Source: Porticoccaceae bacterium
GTDB taxonomy: Bacteria > Pseudomonadota > Gammaproteobacteria > Pseudomonadales > Porticoccaceae
Length of the DNA stretch: 64,000 nucleotides
Assembly (NCBI GenBank): GCA_021773435.1
Contig: JAJFKC010000020.1
Location: 124,001-188,000 of the forward strand
Reading direction: 5' to 3'
Shown here: piece by piece, positions 8,714-17,030 of the stretch
Position numbering within the stretch: the first letter of the stretch is position 1
Layout of the letters: every line of letters starts with the position of its first letter
Program-made: the position numbers and the translations under genes
Notes under the pieces: generated by a model
What the model was told of the DNA's origin: nothing
The model's database searches: none
What the model saw: the letters and a program-made list of their open reading frames with translations, nothing else

Positions 8714-9844
8714 ATGCTGAACAAATTTGATGATTTCCCCGTCCACCAAACCGCCGAGCCGCTGGCGCATCCAGCTACCAGTGATCCTAATTTTTATGAT
8801 CGCACCTGGTTTAACGGCTATGCAAAAGACGGCAGCTGGTATTTTGGCATCGGCATGGCGGTCTATCCGCATCTCGGTATTCTGGATTGCGCCTTTAGTG
8901 TCATCGAGAAAGGCGGCCGACAACATTGTTTTTATGGCTCCTGCCGAGCGCCCCTTGAGCGCACCGAAATGAAAGTCGGCCCTTTTAGTATCGAAGTGCT
9001 TGAACCCATGCGCCGCACGCGCGTGGTGCTGGAAGACAACAAGACCGGCATTAGTTGCGATCTCACTTTTTCGACCCGGACGGCTGCTATTGAAGAAGCT
9101 CGGCAAACGGTATGGAGTGGCACTCGGCGAATTATGGATGCGACCCGGTTTGATCAGTTCGGCGAATGGTCAGGTGAGGTCAACTATCCTGATGGCAATA
9201 TTCGGGTCGAGGCAGATAAGTGCCACGGTACCAAAGACCGTTCGTGGGGCGTTCGTAACCTGGGTAAATCTGGTCCAGTGGGCGCGCCACAACCGCCGTC
9301 GTCGTTCTTTTTGCTGTGGGCACCGTTGTTCTGGGATGACCACGTGTCGCTGGCGATCTTTTTTGATGGCCCCGACGGCGAGATCGTTTGCAGAGAAGGA
9401 CTCACTGCGCCGCTTTATCAGAATGCCGCCGCCGTTCCGCGAGGTGAAGATCCAGGGGTTACGGATATGCCATATATGACGCACCGTCTTGAGTATGTGC
9501 CTGGCACGCGGTCGATTTCCAGGGCTGAAATTGATATGACTAATTTGCAGGGCGCTACCCGCACGATTTCGTTCGAACCTTTATTCAAATTCCAGATGAA
9601 GGGCCTGGGCTACTTCCACCCTGTTTGGTGTCAGGGTGTCTGGCAGGGCGAAATGGAGATTGGCGGTGAGGTGTTTGACCCGGAAACTCTTGATCCTAAT
9701 GACGCGTCCAATTTGCATGTGCAACAGGTGGTGCGTGTTTCAGACGGATCACAGCAAGGCATGGGCGTGCTCGAACATGCTTGCCTGGGGCCATATCGGC
9801 CGTATAGGTTTACCGATTTCGCTACCGGCAATGCTTCGCTTTGA
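8714..9844 (+). CDS. conserved hypothetical protein, possibly lipocalin/CrtC-like fold (DUF7064/7065-type)
   Basis: No catalytic motif I can name. The 376-aa protein lacks a signal peptide and membrane segments. It is rich in aromatic residues and glycine in beta-type patterns (DGSWYFGIGMAVYPHLG; KDRSWGVRN; SFFLLWAPLFWDDHVSLAIFF), which resembles the duplicated beta-barrel proteins annotated as DUF7064/DUF7065 or carotenoid-hydratase-like, often found near steroid or terpenoid catabolic genes. That relationship is recalled, not computed. The start has GGAG about ten bases upstream. The neighbours, CoA-ester and oxygenase genes, suggest a role with a hydrophobic small molecule. Confidence 0.6.
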   Translation: MLNKFDDFPVHQTAEPLAHPATSDPNFYDRTWFNGYAKDGSWYFGIGMAVYPHLGILDCAFSVIEKGGRQHCFYGSCRAPLERTEMKVGPFSIEVLEPMRRTRVVLEDNKTGISCDLTFSTRTAAIEEARQTVWSGTRRIMDATRFDQFGEWSGEVNYPDGNIRVEADKCHGTKDRSWGVRNLGKSGPVGAPQPPSSFFLLWAPLFWDDHVSLAIFFDGPDGEIVCREGLTAPLYQNAAAVPRGEDPGVTDMPYMTHRLEYVPGTRSISRAEIDMTNLQGATRTISFEPLFKFQMKGLGYFHPVWCQGVWQGEMEIGGEVFDPETLDPNDASNLHVQQVVRVSDGSQQGMGVLEHACLGPYRPYRFTDFATGNASL

Positions 9845-9886
9845 CTTAGCCGCCTGTTGAATGGAAGTTAATGAGTGGTTAATGAA

Positions 9887-10804
9887 TCACCGGGTTTTGT
9901 AGTGACTATCTGTGATCTGGTGTTGGCTATCCAGGCTTAAAACCACATTAGCTCTATCAGGCATCTCGGCTAGATTGTGAAGGGTGAGCCGTTCGTAATG
10001 CTGAATAAATCGCGACAGAGACTGTTTATTCATAATCTGGTTTGGCGCCTCTGAAGTATCTGTTAGAGCGCTTTGGGTGGCGAGCTTTTGTTCCTGCTCC
10101 AGACGCCAGCGACGGACGCAGTCGAAGTTCGGTGCTTTGAGCATAATCAGCGTATCAAGCGTGGCAAATAAAGCTCGATAGTCGGATAGCAGCCGCTGAT
10201 TGATATAGTTTCGCCAAACTCGGTCTGGGTCTTCCTCGGCTTCCAGGCTATTGATCGGAGTGATCAATGCGCCACTATCAAAGGGTTGCGAGCCGACACA
10301 CCAGCCTTCAAAAATAATTAAATCAGCCGGCCCTGTGAACGCTTCCCAATCATTTAGAGGTTTTCGATCATCCAGTGCTTTATCAAAACGGGGTAGTTGG
10401 ATGGTGTGACCGATTGTAAGCTTTTGCAGTTGGGCAATAATATCGATGCCCAGACCAGTGTCGTGGGTGCCGGGCACGCCTCTGGTTTGTAGTAGTGGGT
10501 GCACAGTTTGTGCGAGGGTTTGTCGTTCAATGCGACCTAAATAAATATCGTCAAGGGACAAAATAGCGGTTCGCCATCCGTAGTTGCCTTCCAGGATAAT
10601 TTTCAAAATAGCGCTTAAGGTAGATTTCCCCGTGCCCTGTGCACCGCTAACGCCGACCACCGGCGGTGTAGCCATTTGCAATTTCCCGGGTTTATATTTT
10701 GTATAAAGCCACTGTGCGAGCGGTAAATAGTAGTCATCGACAACGGCCCAGAAAGCCTGGGGTAGTTGCTGAGCGTCGATAAATTCTTCCAGCCGATTAG
10801 TCAT
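9887..10804 (-). CDS. D-glycerate 3-kinase-like P-loop kinase
   Basis: Predicted cytosolic kinase of the GLYK/YggC/Tda10 group, which phosphorylates D-glycerate to 3-phosphoglycerate. Seen: Walker A GVSGAQGTGKST (about residues 50–62), LSLDDIYL after it, the RGVPGTHDT loop, RFDKALDDR and the Walker-B-like DLIIFEGWCVG. These blocks in this order are typical of plant and bacterial glycerate kinases and distinguish it from uridine or pantothenate kinases. It is divergent from a peroxiredoxin and shares with it a region containing a Fur-box-like palindrome. Substrate is by family inference only. Confidence 0.75.
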   Translation of the reverse strand: MTNRLEEFIDAQQLPQAFWAVVDDYYLPLAQWLYTKYKPGKLQMATPPVVGVSGAQGTGKSTLSAILKIILEGNYGWRTAILSLDDIYLGRIERQTLAQTVHPLLQTRGVPGTHDTGLGIDIIAQLQKLTIGHTIQLPRFDKALDDRKPLNDWEAFTGPADLIIFEGWCVGSQPFDSGALITPINSLEAEEDPDRVWRNYINQRLLSDYRALFATLDTLIMLKAPNFDCVRRWRLEQEQKLATQSALTDTSEAPNQIMNKQSLSRFIQHYERLTLHNLAEMPDRANVVLSLDSQHQITDSHYKTR

Positions 10805-10852
10805 GATTTATCCCACAGCACTGTTGCGAGCGTAGTTTTGTGGTTTGTTGTA

Positions 10853-10871
10853 ACTGATAATAATTATCAGT
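10853..10871. promoter_or_regulatory. Fur-box-like palindrome (7-1-7 type)
   Basis: The sequence ACTGATAATAATTATCAGT is a perfect 9-1-9 palindrome. Its inner 15 bases (10855–10869) match exactly the 7-1-7 Fur consensus TGATAAT-N-ATTATCA. It lies 49 bp upstream of the glycerate-kinase start and 80 bp upstream of the peroxiredoxin start, so a repressor bound here could control either gene. Function is inferred from the consensus match. Confidence 0.6.
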
Positions 10872-10951
10872 GACGGGCGGCGCGGGATAATGCCATAATC
10901 TGCCATCGAGGTAAGACCTAATCGCTTAATTTATAAGACCAGGAGGATATT

Positions 10952-11434
10952 ATGACAATCAAAGCAGGCGACAAAGCACCGGAAGGTCGATTCAACGTAA
11001 TGAACGAAGACGGCCCCGGCTCATTGAGCACGAAAGATTTATTCGGTGGCAAAAAAGTGGTGATTTTTTCTGTCCCCGGCGCATTCACGCCAACGTGCTC
11101 CCGCCAGCATCTGCCGGGTTTTGTTGAGCAGGCCGGTGCCATTAAAGGCAAAGGCGTTGATACCGTGGCCTGTACGGCGGTCAATGATGTCTTTGTTATG
11201 GATGCCTGGGGCAAGTCTGCCAATGTTGGTGATAATGTCCTGATGCTGGCCGATGGCAATGGCGACTATGCCAAGGCTCTGGGTCTAGAGCTGGATGGTT
11301 CCGGTTTCGGTCTGGGTCAACGGGGCGCTCGTTTTGCCCTGGTGGTGGAAGACGGTACGGTTACGCAGACTTTTATTGAAGAAGGCGGTGCCTTTGAAGT
11401 CAGCTCCGCAGAAAACGTGCTGGCTAATCTATAA
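10952..11434 (+). CDS. Prx5-type peroxiredoxin
   Basis: Thiol peroxidase that reduces hydrogen peroxide or organic hydroperoxides in the cytosol. The peroxidatic cysteine is C49 in VPGAFTPTCSRQHLPGF, the diagnostic motif of the Prx5 group. A second cysteine, C74 (VACTAVNDVFVMDAW), is at the place where bacterial members have a conserved cysteine of uncertain role. Length 160 aa is normal, with no fused glutaredoxin domain, so it should use external glutaredoxin or thioredoxin. AGGAGG precedes the ATG. A Fur-box-like palindrome in the upstream gap suggests iron-linked control. Confidence 0.93.
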   Translation: MTIKAGDKAPEGRFNVMNEDGPGSLSTKDLFGGKKVVIFSVPGAFTPTCSRQHLPGFVEQAGAIKGKGVDTVACTAVNDVFVMDAWGKSANVGDNVLMLADGNGDYAKALGLELDGSGFGLGQRGARFALVVEDGTVTQTFIEEGGAFEVSSAENVLANL

Positions 11435-11487
11435 CGAACACAGCGTTTTAGAAATAAGAAAGCTGGTGCATTTAGCGTAAGCTTTTT

Positions 11488-12786
11488 TTATCCCAGCCCG
11501 GCCTTCCTGAGACCACTGGTAAACAATTGCCAATCGACATCGTCTTTGTAGGGCCAGCGTCGCATAGTGTCGATGCTGATTTCAGAATGCTTTTCTTTAA
11601 GTGATTCAATTGTCCTTTGGGCCACTTCGTCGTTTCCTGCCAGCCCAGCGGCAGCGGCCAGTACGATCAGGGTTGGGGTGACATTGCCAAACCGGTGGAG
11701 TGCCCGCTCAGCCCATTCCGTTGCCGTATCAAAGTTACCCAGCTTTAACTCACCTGCAGCAATCGCCTGCATCGTCTGACAGGTCGACACATCGGATTCA
11801 CCGATAGTAAGTTTCTTTTTGCATAACTCTATCCCTTTTGTGGTTTCCCCTCCAAATACTTCCAGTTGACCAAGGTACAATTGGCCGAGGCCGTAAAAAG
11901 GGTTGATTTCTATGCTGCGTTGGAAGTTACGGTTCGCGCCCGCGTGGTCGAGCCGACCGTACAATAAAAAATAACCCATTACCCAGTACCCAAAGTCGCT
12001 GTTTCTATTTAGATCAAGGGATTTCTGAATAATATTTTCAACCTTTGTTAGTTGTTCCTGATCTAGAAGGCGGCATCCAATCAATAATTCACGTTGTAAA
12101 AAAAAACCGAACATTCCCTGCAACATAGCGTGTTCGGGTTGCTCAGCTAGCAGTTCATCCACAATTACAGTGCCGCTGTCCCAGACAGCCTCATCGACAC
12201 TACATATAACCACGGTCAGCTTAGACAGGTTGGTTTCGAAATCACCGTCGTTGCGCAGTGCAAATCGCTTGCGCAGCTCAATTCTTAAAGCGCTTGATAA
12301 TTGTGAGTTGAGTTGGTCGATGGTTTCAAGTCGATCATCTATGGTGGCTTCAAACCGGGCTGACCAAAAATCCTCATTGTTGTGTTGGTCCTGTAAACGT
12401 AGGGTCACTCGACAGCGGGATTCGTTGAGCACGACATTTGCCCTGGCAATATAATCAGCAAGCGCCACATCTGTGACCAATACACTACCGGTTAAGTTGG
12501 CCATTGCCCGTCGCACTTCTTCGTTTATTTGGTGAGCAAAACTACTTTCGTCGTTGGAGCTGCCCGTGAACGGCTCGATATAAATAGTTGGCTTGCCCGC
12601 TTGTCTGGCGTTACTCGCACTTGCCACGCCCTGCTTGGTTTTTTTCTTTGACTTAAAAAATAAGGATTTAAAGTTGCCGCCGAGAGGTGACAGGAGCAAG
12701 GCGATAATCGCGATAAATGCGGCAACGCCGGATAAAACGGACTCGTTCTTATCGAACCAGTTGATGATTAATGTTATCCAGTCCAT
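11488..12786 (-). CDS. membrane-anchored FlgO-like/TPR protein, paralogue 3 of 3
   Basis: Last member (in transcription order) of three adjacent paralogues. A single membrane helix at about residues 17–36 (ESVLSGVAAFIAIIALLLS) follows a short amphipathic start, MDWITLIINWF. After a basic linker comes a domain starting PTIYIEPFTGSS and ending in LETIDQLNSQLSSAL, like the TolB-N/FlgO-type domain fused to class III adenylate cyclases and winged-helix regulators. TPR-like helices follow (DHAGANRNFQRSIEINPFYGLG), ending in RRWPYKDDVDWQLFTSGLRKAGL. That end also matches cyclase-associated TPR proteins, but no cyclase or DNA-binding domain is present. Role unknown; a scaffold or sensor is a guess. 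Convergent with the peroxiredoxin gene. Confidence 0.75.
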   Translation of the reverse strand: MDWITLIINWFDKNESVLSGVAAFIAIIALLLSPLGGNFKSLFFKSKKKTKQGVASASNARQAGKPTIYIEPFTGSSNDESSFAHQINEEVRRAMANLTGSVLVTDVALADYIARANVVLNESRCRVTLRLQDQHNNEDFWSARFEATIDDRLETIDQLNSQLSSALRIELRKRFALRNDGDFETNLSKLTVVICSVDEAVWDSGTVIVDELLAEQPEHAMLQGMFGFFLQRELLIGCRLLDQEQLTKVENIIQKSLDLNRNSDFGYWVMGYFLLYGRLDHAGANRNFQRSIEINPFYGLGQLYLGQLEVFGGETTKGIELCKKKLTIGESDVSTCQTMQAIAAGELKLGNFDTATEWAERALHRFGNVTPTLIVLAAAAGLAGNDEVAQRTIESLKEKHSEISIDTMRRWPYKDDVDWQLFTSGLRKAGLG

Positions 12787-12847
12787 CTAATAGTCACTAT
12801 ATATGGCCGGCAATTTAGTAGTTTATCAAAGTATATTGTTGGCAACT

Positions 12848-14149
12848 CTAGCTCAGCTCAGCTTTTCTGAGTCCACTAACAAATAATTCCCAGTCGGCAT
12901 CGTCCTTGTAGGGCCAGCGTCTCATAGTATCGATGCTGATTTCCGGGTGCTTTTCTTTTAATGAATTGACGGTCCGGGTAGCCACTATTCCATCGTCCGC
13001 AAGGCCTGCGGCAGCGGCGAGGATAATCAGCGATGGTGTTGTTTCAACCCCCGCATGACGGATGGCTTGCTCGGCCCAGTTCACAGCCTGGTCAAAGTTG
13101 CCGAGCTTTAACTCACCTGCAGCGACACTACGCATCGACTGCTCGTCTCGCTGGAACGATTGCGTATTTGCGTTAGCATCTTTGCATAATTCAAGCCCTT
13201 TCGCCGTATCGCCGCAGAATATATCCATAATGGCGAGACCTTTTAGCCCGACGCCATAAAGGGGGTTAATATCGAGGCTGCGGGAATAGCTGGTTCTGGC
13301 CCCGGCAAAATCCAGTTGGCCGTAGAATAAATAACGCCCCAGCATAGTGTGAGCAAAATCGCTGCGGTTGTTCAGTGCAACGGCTTTCCGCAACGCCCGC
13401 TCGGCTTTTTCACTGTCTTCGTCACCCAGTGGGCCATAGCCATGGGCAATTTCGTGCATCAGTAGGCCACCGTAAATTGCCTGCAACATTGAGTTTTCGG
13501 ACTGTTCATCGTGCCATTTTTCGGCAGATACGCGTGCCTCAGCCCATACCGCCGGATCGAGGCTTATCATGGCAAAACCCATACGACCTAGCTCGACCTC
13601 AAAACTGTCATCCTCACGATTGGTGAATCGTATCGATACTTCATACCTTATTGAGCTTGATAGCTTGGCGGTCAGTTGGTCGATGGCCTCGAATCGGTTC
13701 TCGATATCCGCCTCGAATCGCCCCGACCAGAAATCCTCGTTGTTGTCACGATCCTGCAAGCGCAGAGTGACTCGACTGCGTGAACCGGTGAGCTGAACAT
13801 TGATATAGGCAATATAGTCGGCGAGCACGACATCATTGACCAGGATACTGCCGGTCAAGTTGGTTACTGCGCGACGGACATCTTCGTTGAGCTCGAGTCC
13901 AAAACTAAGTGCTTCGTCGGAATTGCCGGTAAACGGCTCTATATAGATGGCTGGTTTACTTTCCTGGCGGATTTTATTTGTCGGAGGTGGGTTGGCTTCG
14001 CTGGAGTAGATAGATTTTGCCAGGAATATTTTGAAGTAGCGGCCAAATGACGTTAATAACAGACCAGCAATGACCACAAAGGCAGCAATGCCCGATAATA
14101 CCGATTCGTTTTCGCCGAACCAGTTTGTGATGAAGGTTATCCAGTCCAT
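12848..14149 (-). CDS. membrane-anchored FlgO-like/TPR protein, paralogue 2 of 3
   Basis: Middle copy of the tandem triplet. Same order of parts: MDWITFITNWFGENESVLSG with a membrane helix (AAFVVIAGLLLTSFG), a diverged linker, a FlgO-like domain from PAIYIEPFTGNS to IDQLTAKLSSSI, then TPR-like repeats (LDFAGARTSYSRSLDINPLYG) and the signature RRWPYKDDADWELFVSGLRKAEL. The termini are almost identical to the other copies, while the linker and the region around residues 190–260 differ most, as expected if membrane and C-terminal contacts are constrained. It is 61 bp from the downstream copy and 99 bp from the upstream one, so a shared transcript is likely. Confidence 0.75.
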   Translation of the reverse strand: MDWITFITNWFGENESVLSGIAAFVVIAGLLLTSFGRYFKIFLAKSIYSSEANPPPTNKIRQESKPAIYIEPFTGNSDEALSFGLELNEDVRRAVTNLTGSILVNDVVLADYIAYINVQLTGSRSRVTLRLQDRDNNEDFWSGRFEADIENRFEAIDQLTAKLSSSIRYEVSIRFTNREDDSFEVELGRMGFAMISLDPAVWAEARVSAEKWHDEQSENSMLQAIYGGLLMHEIAHGYGPLGDEDSEKAERALRKAVALNNRSDFAHTMLGRYLFYGQLDFAGARTSYSRSLDINPLYGVGLKGLAIMDIFCGDTAKGLELCKDANANTQSFQRDEQSMRSVAAGELKLGNFDQAVNWAEQAIRHAGVETTPSLIILAAAAGLADDGIVATRTVNSLKEKHPEISIDTMRRWPYKDDADWELFVSGLRKAELS

Positions 14150-14248
14150 CTGGTAATGCCTGTCCGTTGCTAACTGTTTATCGCATTTTCTTCAGGTTAA
14201 AGTTCTTCTATAAAATTAGGGTTCTTCTTTAGGCCAGTTTAGCCTAAT

Positions 14249-15565
14249 TTATTCCAGCCCAGCTTTTCTAAGGCCGCTGACAAATAGCTCCCAGTCTGCG
14301 TCGTCTTTATAGGGCCAACGGCGCATGGCTTCGATGCTGATGTCCGGGTGTTTTTCTCTTAATGAATTGACAGCCTGAGAGGCAACTTGATCGTTCCCCG
14401 CCAGGCCAGCGGCGGCAGCGAGTACGATAAGTGTCTGAGTAACTTCGCCGTATTTATGAATGGCGTCTTCGGCCATTTCAAGGGCTGCGTCGTAGTTGCC
14501 CAAACGAATTTCACCGGCAGCAATGGCTTCATGATTGCGGCCATTTTTTAGTATGGGCGATTTTAGATCTAGCGTGCATAGGTCACTACCTTTTCCCGCA
14601 TCCCCACTGTATATCTCGATCTCGCCCAGACCCGCTTCACCTAAGTGATAGCGCGGCGTGATCTCAAGACTGCGCAAAAAACTGTGTTTCGCGCCAGCAA
14701 AATCACCTTTAGCGTAGAGCAAATAAGTCCCCAGGCACACATGTGCAAAATCGCTGCGATCATTTAAGGCGACGGCTTTTCGAGCGGCCAGTTCAGCTTT
14801 GTCTATTTGCTCATTGTTGAGAGGGTGATAATCAAATCTGATTGTTGCGACCAGCAAGCGACTATAGATGGCTTGAAACATCGAATCGTTGGCATGTTCC
14901 TCAAGCGCATCCTCAGCGAGGGCCAGCGCTTCTATGAAAAGGTTTTCATCTGAACGGGCTATGCTCCCACCCATCCGGATCAACAGTGACTGAGTATCAT
15001 CGCCTTGTTGCGTTAATAGATGAGTGGCTATGCCATACCTCATCGCCATGGAGAGCTGCGCGCTCAGCTTGTCGATGGCTTCCAGTCGATTATCAATATT
15101 TGCTTCATAACGTTCTGACTGAAAATCCTCGTTATTGTGGACGTTCTGCATAAGCACCGTGGCCCGACAGTGTGTGCCGGTGAGCAGCACATTGACGCGG
15201 GCGATATAGCTGGCACGTTTGATATCTGAAACCAGCGTGCTACCCGTAAAATTAGCCACCGCCCGGCGCACTTCTTCATAGAGTTCGTGGGCGAGTGTGC
15301 TGGCTGCTTCGGAGCTGCCGGTAAATGGCTCGATATAAACAGTCGGTTTGCCCGCTGGTCTGCTTGCACCATCATGAGAAGGCAAGGGTTTAGCTTCAGG
15401 GTTTTGTTTGGCCCCAGTTTTGGACTTGGCTCCGGGAAAAAGCGCTTTGATATTACCGCCCAGGGGCGACAGCAGTATGCCGACAATTGCTACCAGGGCC
15501 GCTATGCCCGATAACACCGATTCGTTTTCTCTAAACCAGTTGGCGGTTAATGTTATCCAGTCCAT
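14249..15565 (-). CDS. membrane-anchored FlgO-like/TPR protein, paralogue 1 of 3
   Basis: First copy of the triplet. MDWITLTANWFRENESVLSG leads into a membrane helix (AALVAIVGILLSPLGG) and a Lys/Pro-rich linker. The FlgO-like domain runs from PTVYIEPFTGSS to IDKLSAQLSMAM, followed by TPR-like units (GDFAGAKHSFLRSLEITPRYHLG) and the shared end RRWPYKDDADWELFVSGLRKAGL. Its LSPLGGNIKALF stretch matches paralogue 3 more closely than paralogue 2. Upstream (15566–15656) is a short gap beyond the end of the Rieske oxygenase gene, which has the same orientation, so the triplet could be read through from it. No function is recognised. Confidence 0.75.
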   Translation of the reverse strand: MDWITLTANWFRENESVLSGIAALVAIVGILLSPLGGNIKALFPGAKSKTGAKQNPEAKPLPSHDGASRPAGKPTVYIEPFTGSSEAASTLAHELYEEVRRAVANFTGSTLVSDIKRASYIARVNVLLTGTHCRATVLMQNVHNNEDFQSERYEANIDNRLEAIDKLSAQLSMAMRYGIATHLLTQQGDDTQSLLIRMGGSIARSDENLFIEALALAEDALEEHANDSMFQAIYSRLLVATIRFDYHPLNNEQIDKAELAARKAVALNDRSDFAHVCLGTYLLYAKGDFAGAKHSFLRSLEITPRYHLGEAGLGEIEIYSGDAGKGSDLCTLDLKSPILKNGRNHEAIAAGEIRLGNYDAALEMAEDAIHKYGEVTQTLIVLAAAAGLAGNDQVASQAVNSLREKHPDISIEAMRRWPYKDDADWELFVSGLRKAGLE

Positions 15566-15656
15566 GAATGGTTTTTGTCCAGGTCGTTATTTGTCGTCAG
15601 CCATTATGCTAGCAATAAAACTGCTAGACGATTTTGCACGTCAGCCTGCTGAGATT

Positions 15657-16823
15657 TCAATGGTCATTGACCACAGCTTGCTGAATAGATTTTTTGTAAT
15701 GGCCCAATGAGGGTTCGTTACGGCCGACAATCACTTCCTCCAGCGCGTTCGATAGATAAGCCCGTTCGATATCTTCCGAGATCCGATAGTCTTCTTCATC
15801 CACCGTCCTGAAGGCCAGGTCGATATTGGCATCCCAGTATTTTCTGGCTTTTGGGTCGGTGACCGGTACTGGCACATAGCAGTCGAAGCGAATCACGCAT
15901 TCGTCAACACGATCTTTGGACGGGAAAACCCGCCAGGTTTCCACATGGTCAGCCTGGATAACGAAAATAGTATTGGGGAAGAGCTGATAAGAAAGCCCGG
16001 TATGTTTGACAAAGTCCCATTCACTTTCGGGTTTATCGCGGAGGCTTTCAATACTTTTGCGAATCACCGATTCCCGGTGGTTGAGCCCGAAGGCTTCAAA
16101 TAGACATTTATTGTGGAAAAACAGCGGTGCTACGGTATTTTTATGTAGGGTACTAAAATGATAGGCCTCCAGAAAAGTCTCAATGGGTTGCTTCCAGTTG
16201 GCGCGGCGCTCAATGGTACGGGTTTTGTCGGCGTGGTAAGCACCGAAATCATAAGAGGCTAGCTCACCACTCAGACCTGCCAGGTGTTCGTCGATGCACT
16301 GTTCTAGATCCTGGCCCCAATCTGCCTTAGGATTGGGGATAACCCAGATCATGCCGTGTTTTTCCAGAGTTGGTAGGGGGGTTAAACCTTCCTGAGTGGG
16401 ATCAACACCGGGAAATGAGCGTTTATCCGGCAGACCAACCAGTTCGCCCTGTTTATTGTAATTCCAGGCATGGTAGGGGCAGGTGAACGTGGCACTGCGG
16501 CCACAACCCTTGGCCAGTGGCGTACCCCTGTGGCGACACATATTAACGAAGGCGCGGGCGATTCCATCATCGCCTCTGATTAGCAGAGTTGGGATTTCAC
16601 CATGATCTTCGGCCAGATAATCACCGGCTTCGGGGATTAAACCAGAAAGCCCCATAAACAGCGGGTAGTCACGAAACAGGGTGGCTTTCTCACGGCTAAA
16701 CCAGTCGGGGCAGGTGTATTCGCTGACCGGATGTCTGAGTACTTCGGCACCGAGATCGGTGCTATCGGCATCGATATGAGCGAAGGCTTTTTTGGTCAGT
16801 TTGACCTGTAACTGCTGCTGCAT
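15657..16823 (-). CDS. Rieske-type aromatic/alicyclic ring-hydroxylating oxygenase, alpha subunit
   Basis: Oxygenase component that hydroxylates an unreactive carbon using O2 and electrons from a separate reductase. The Rieske [2Fe-2S] ligands are C96/H98 in NMCRHRGTPL and C115/H118 in CPYHAWNY. The mononuclear iron site includes H222 and H227 in ETFLEAYHFSTLH. Length 388 aa is typical. No ferredoxin, reductase or beta subunit gene adjoins it, so electrons must come from elsewhere. AGGAG precedes the ATG by six bases. It is divergent from an LLM monooxygenase, with an operator-like dyad between them. The substrate is unknown. Confidence 0.9.
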   Translation of the reverse strand: MQQQLQVKLTKKAFAHIDADSTDLGAEVLRHPVSEYTCPDWFSREKATLFRDYPLFMGLSGLIPEAGDYLAEDHGEIPTLLIRGDDGIARAFVNMCRHRGTPLAKGCGRSATFTCPYHAWNYNKQGELVGLPDKRSFPGVDPTQEGLTPLPTLEKHGMIWVIPNPKADWGQDLEQCIDEHLAGLSGELASYDFGAYHADKTRTIERRANWKQPIETFLEAYHFSTLHKNTVAPLFFHNKCLFEAFGLNHRESVIRKSIESLRDKPESEWDFVKHTGLSYQLFPNTIFVIQADHVETWRVFPSKDRVDECVIRFDCYVPVPVTDPKARKYWDANIDLAFRTVDEEDYRISEDIERAYLSNALEEVIVGRNEPSLGHYKKSIQQAVVNDH

Positions 16824-16963
16824 GCTGTGCTCCTGCCTGGTTTAGGTATCCGCTTCCGTAGCTTGTCGGTGGATGGCTACCTGTGTGCTTTAAGATGGCA
16901 ATGCCCGCGTATTTTAAGACCTCAATGATAGCCATCAAGCAAATTAGGTAAAGGCCCTGCATT

Positions 16964-17006
16964 ATGGCAGAATCGGCGGCCGTATTTTATTTTGAAATTC
17001 TGCCAT
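16964..17006. promoter_or_regulatory. operator-like inverted repeat between divergent oxygenase genes
   Basis: ATGGCAGAAT at 16964–16973 and its exact complement ATTCTGCCAT at 16997–17006 are separated by 23 bases, placing the half-sites 33 bp apart centre to centre, about three helical turns. The right arm lies 24 bp upstream of the LLM monooxygenase start. Position and spacing suit a regulator controlling both the Rieske oxygenase and the LLM operon. No regulator gene is nearby, so the binding protein is unknown. Confidence 0.45.
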
Positions 17007-17030
17007 TAACTATCACTGTAAGGAGTATGT

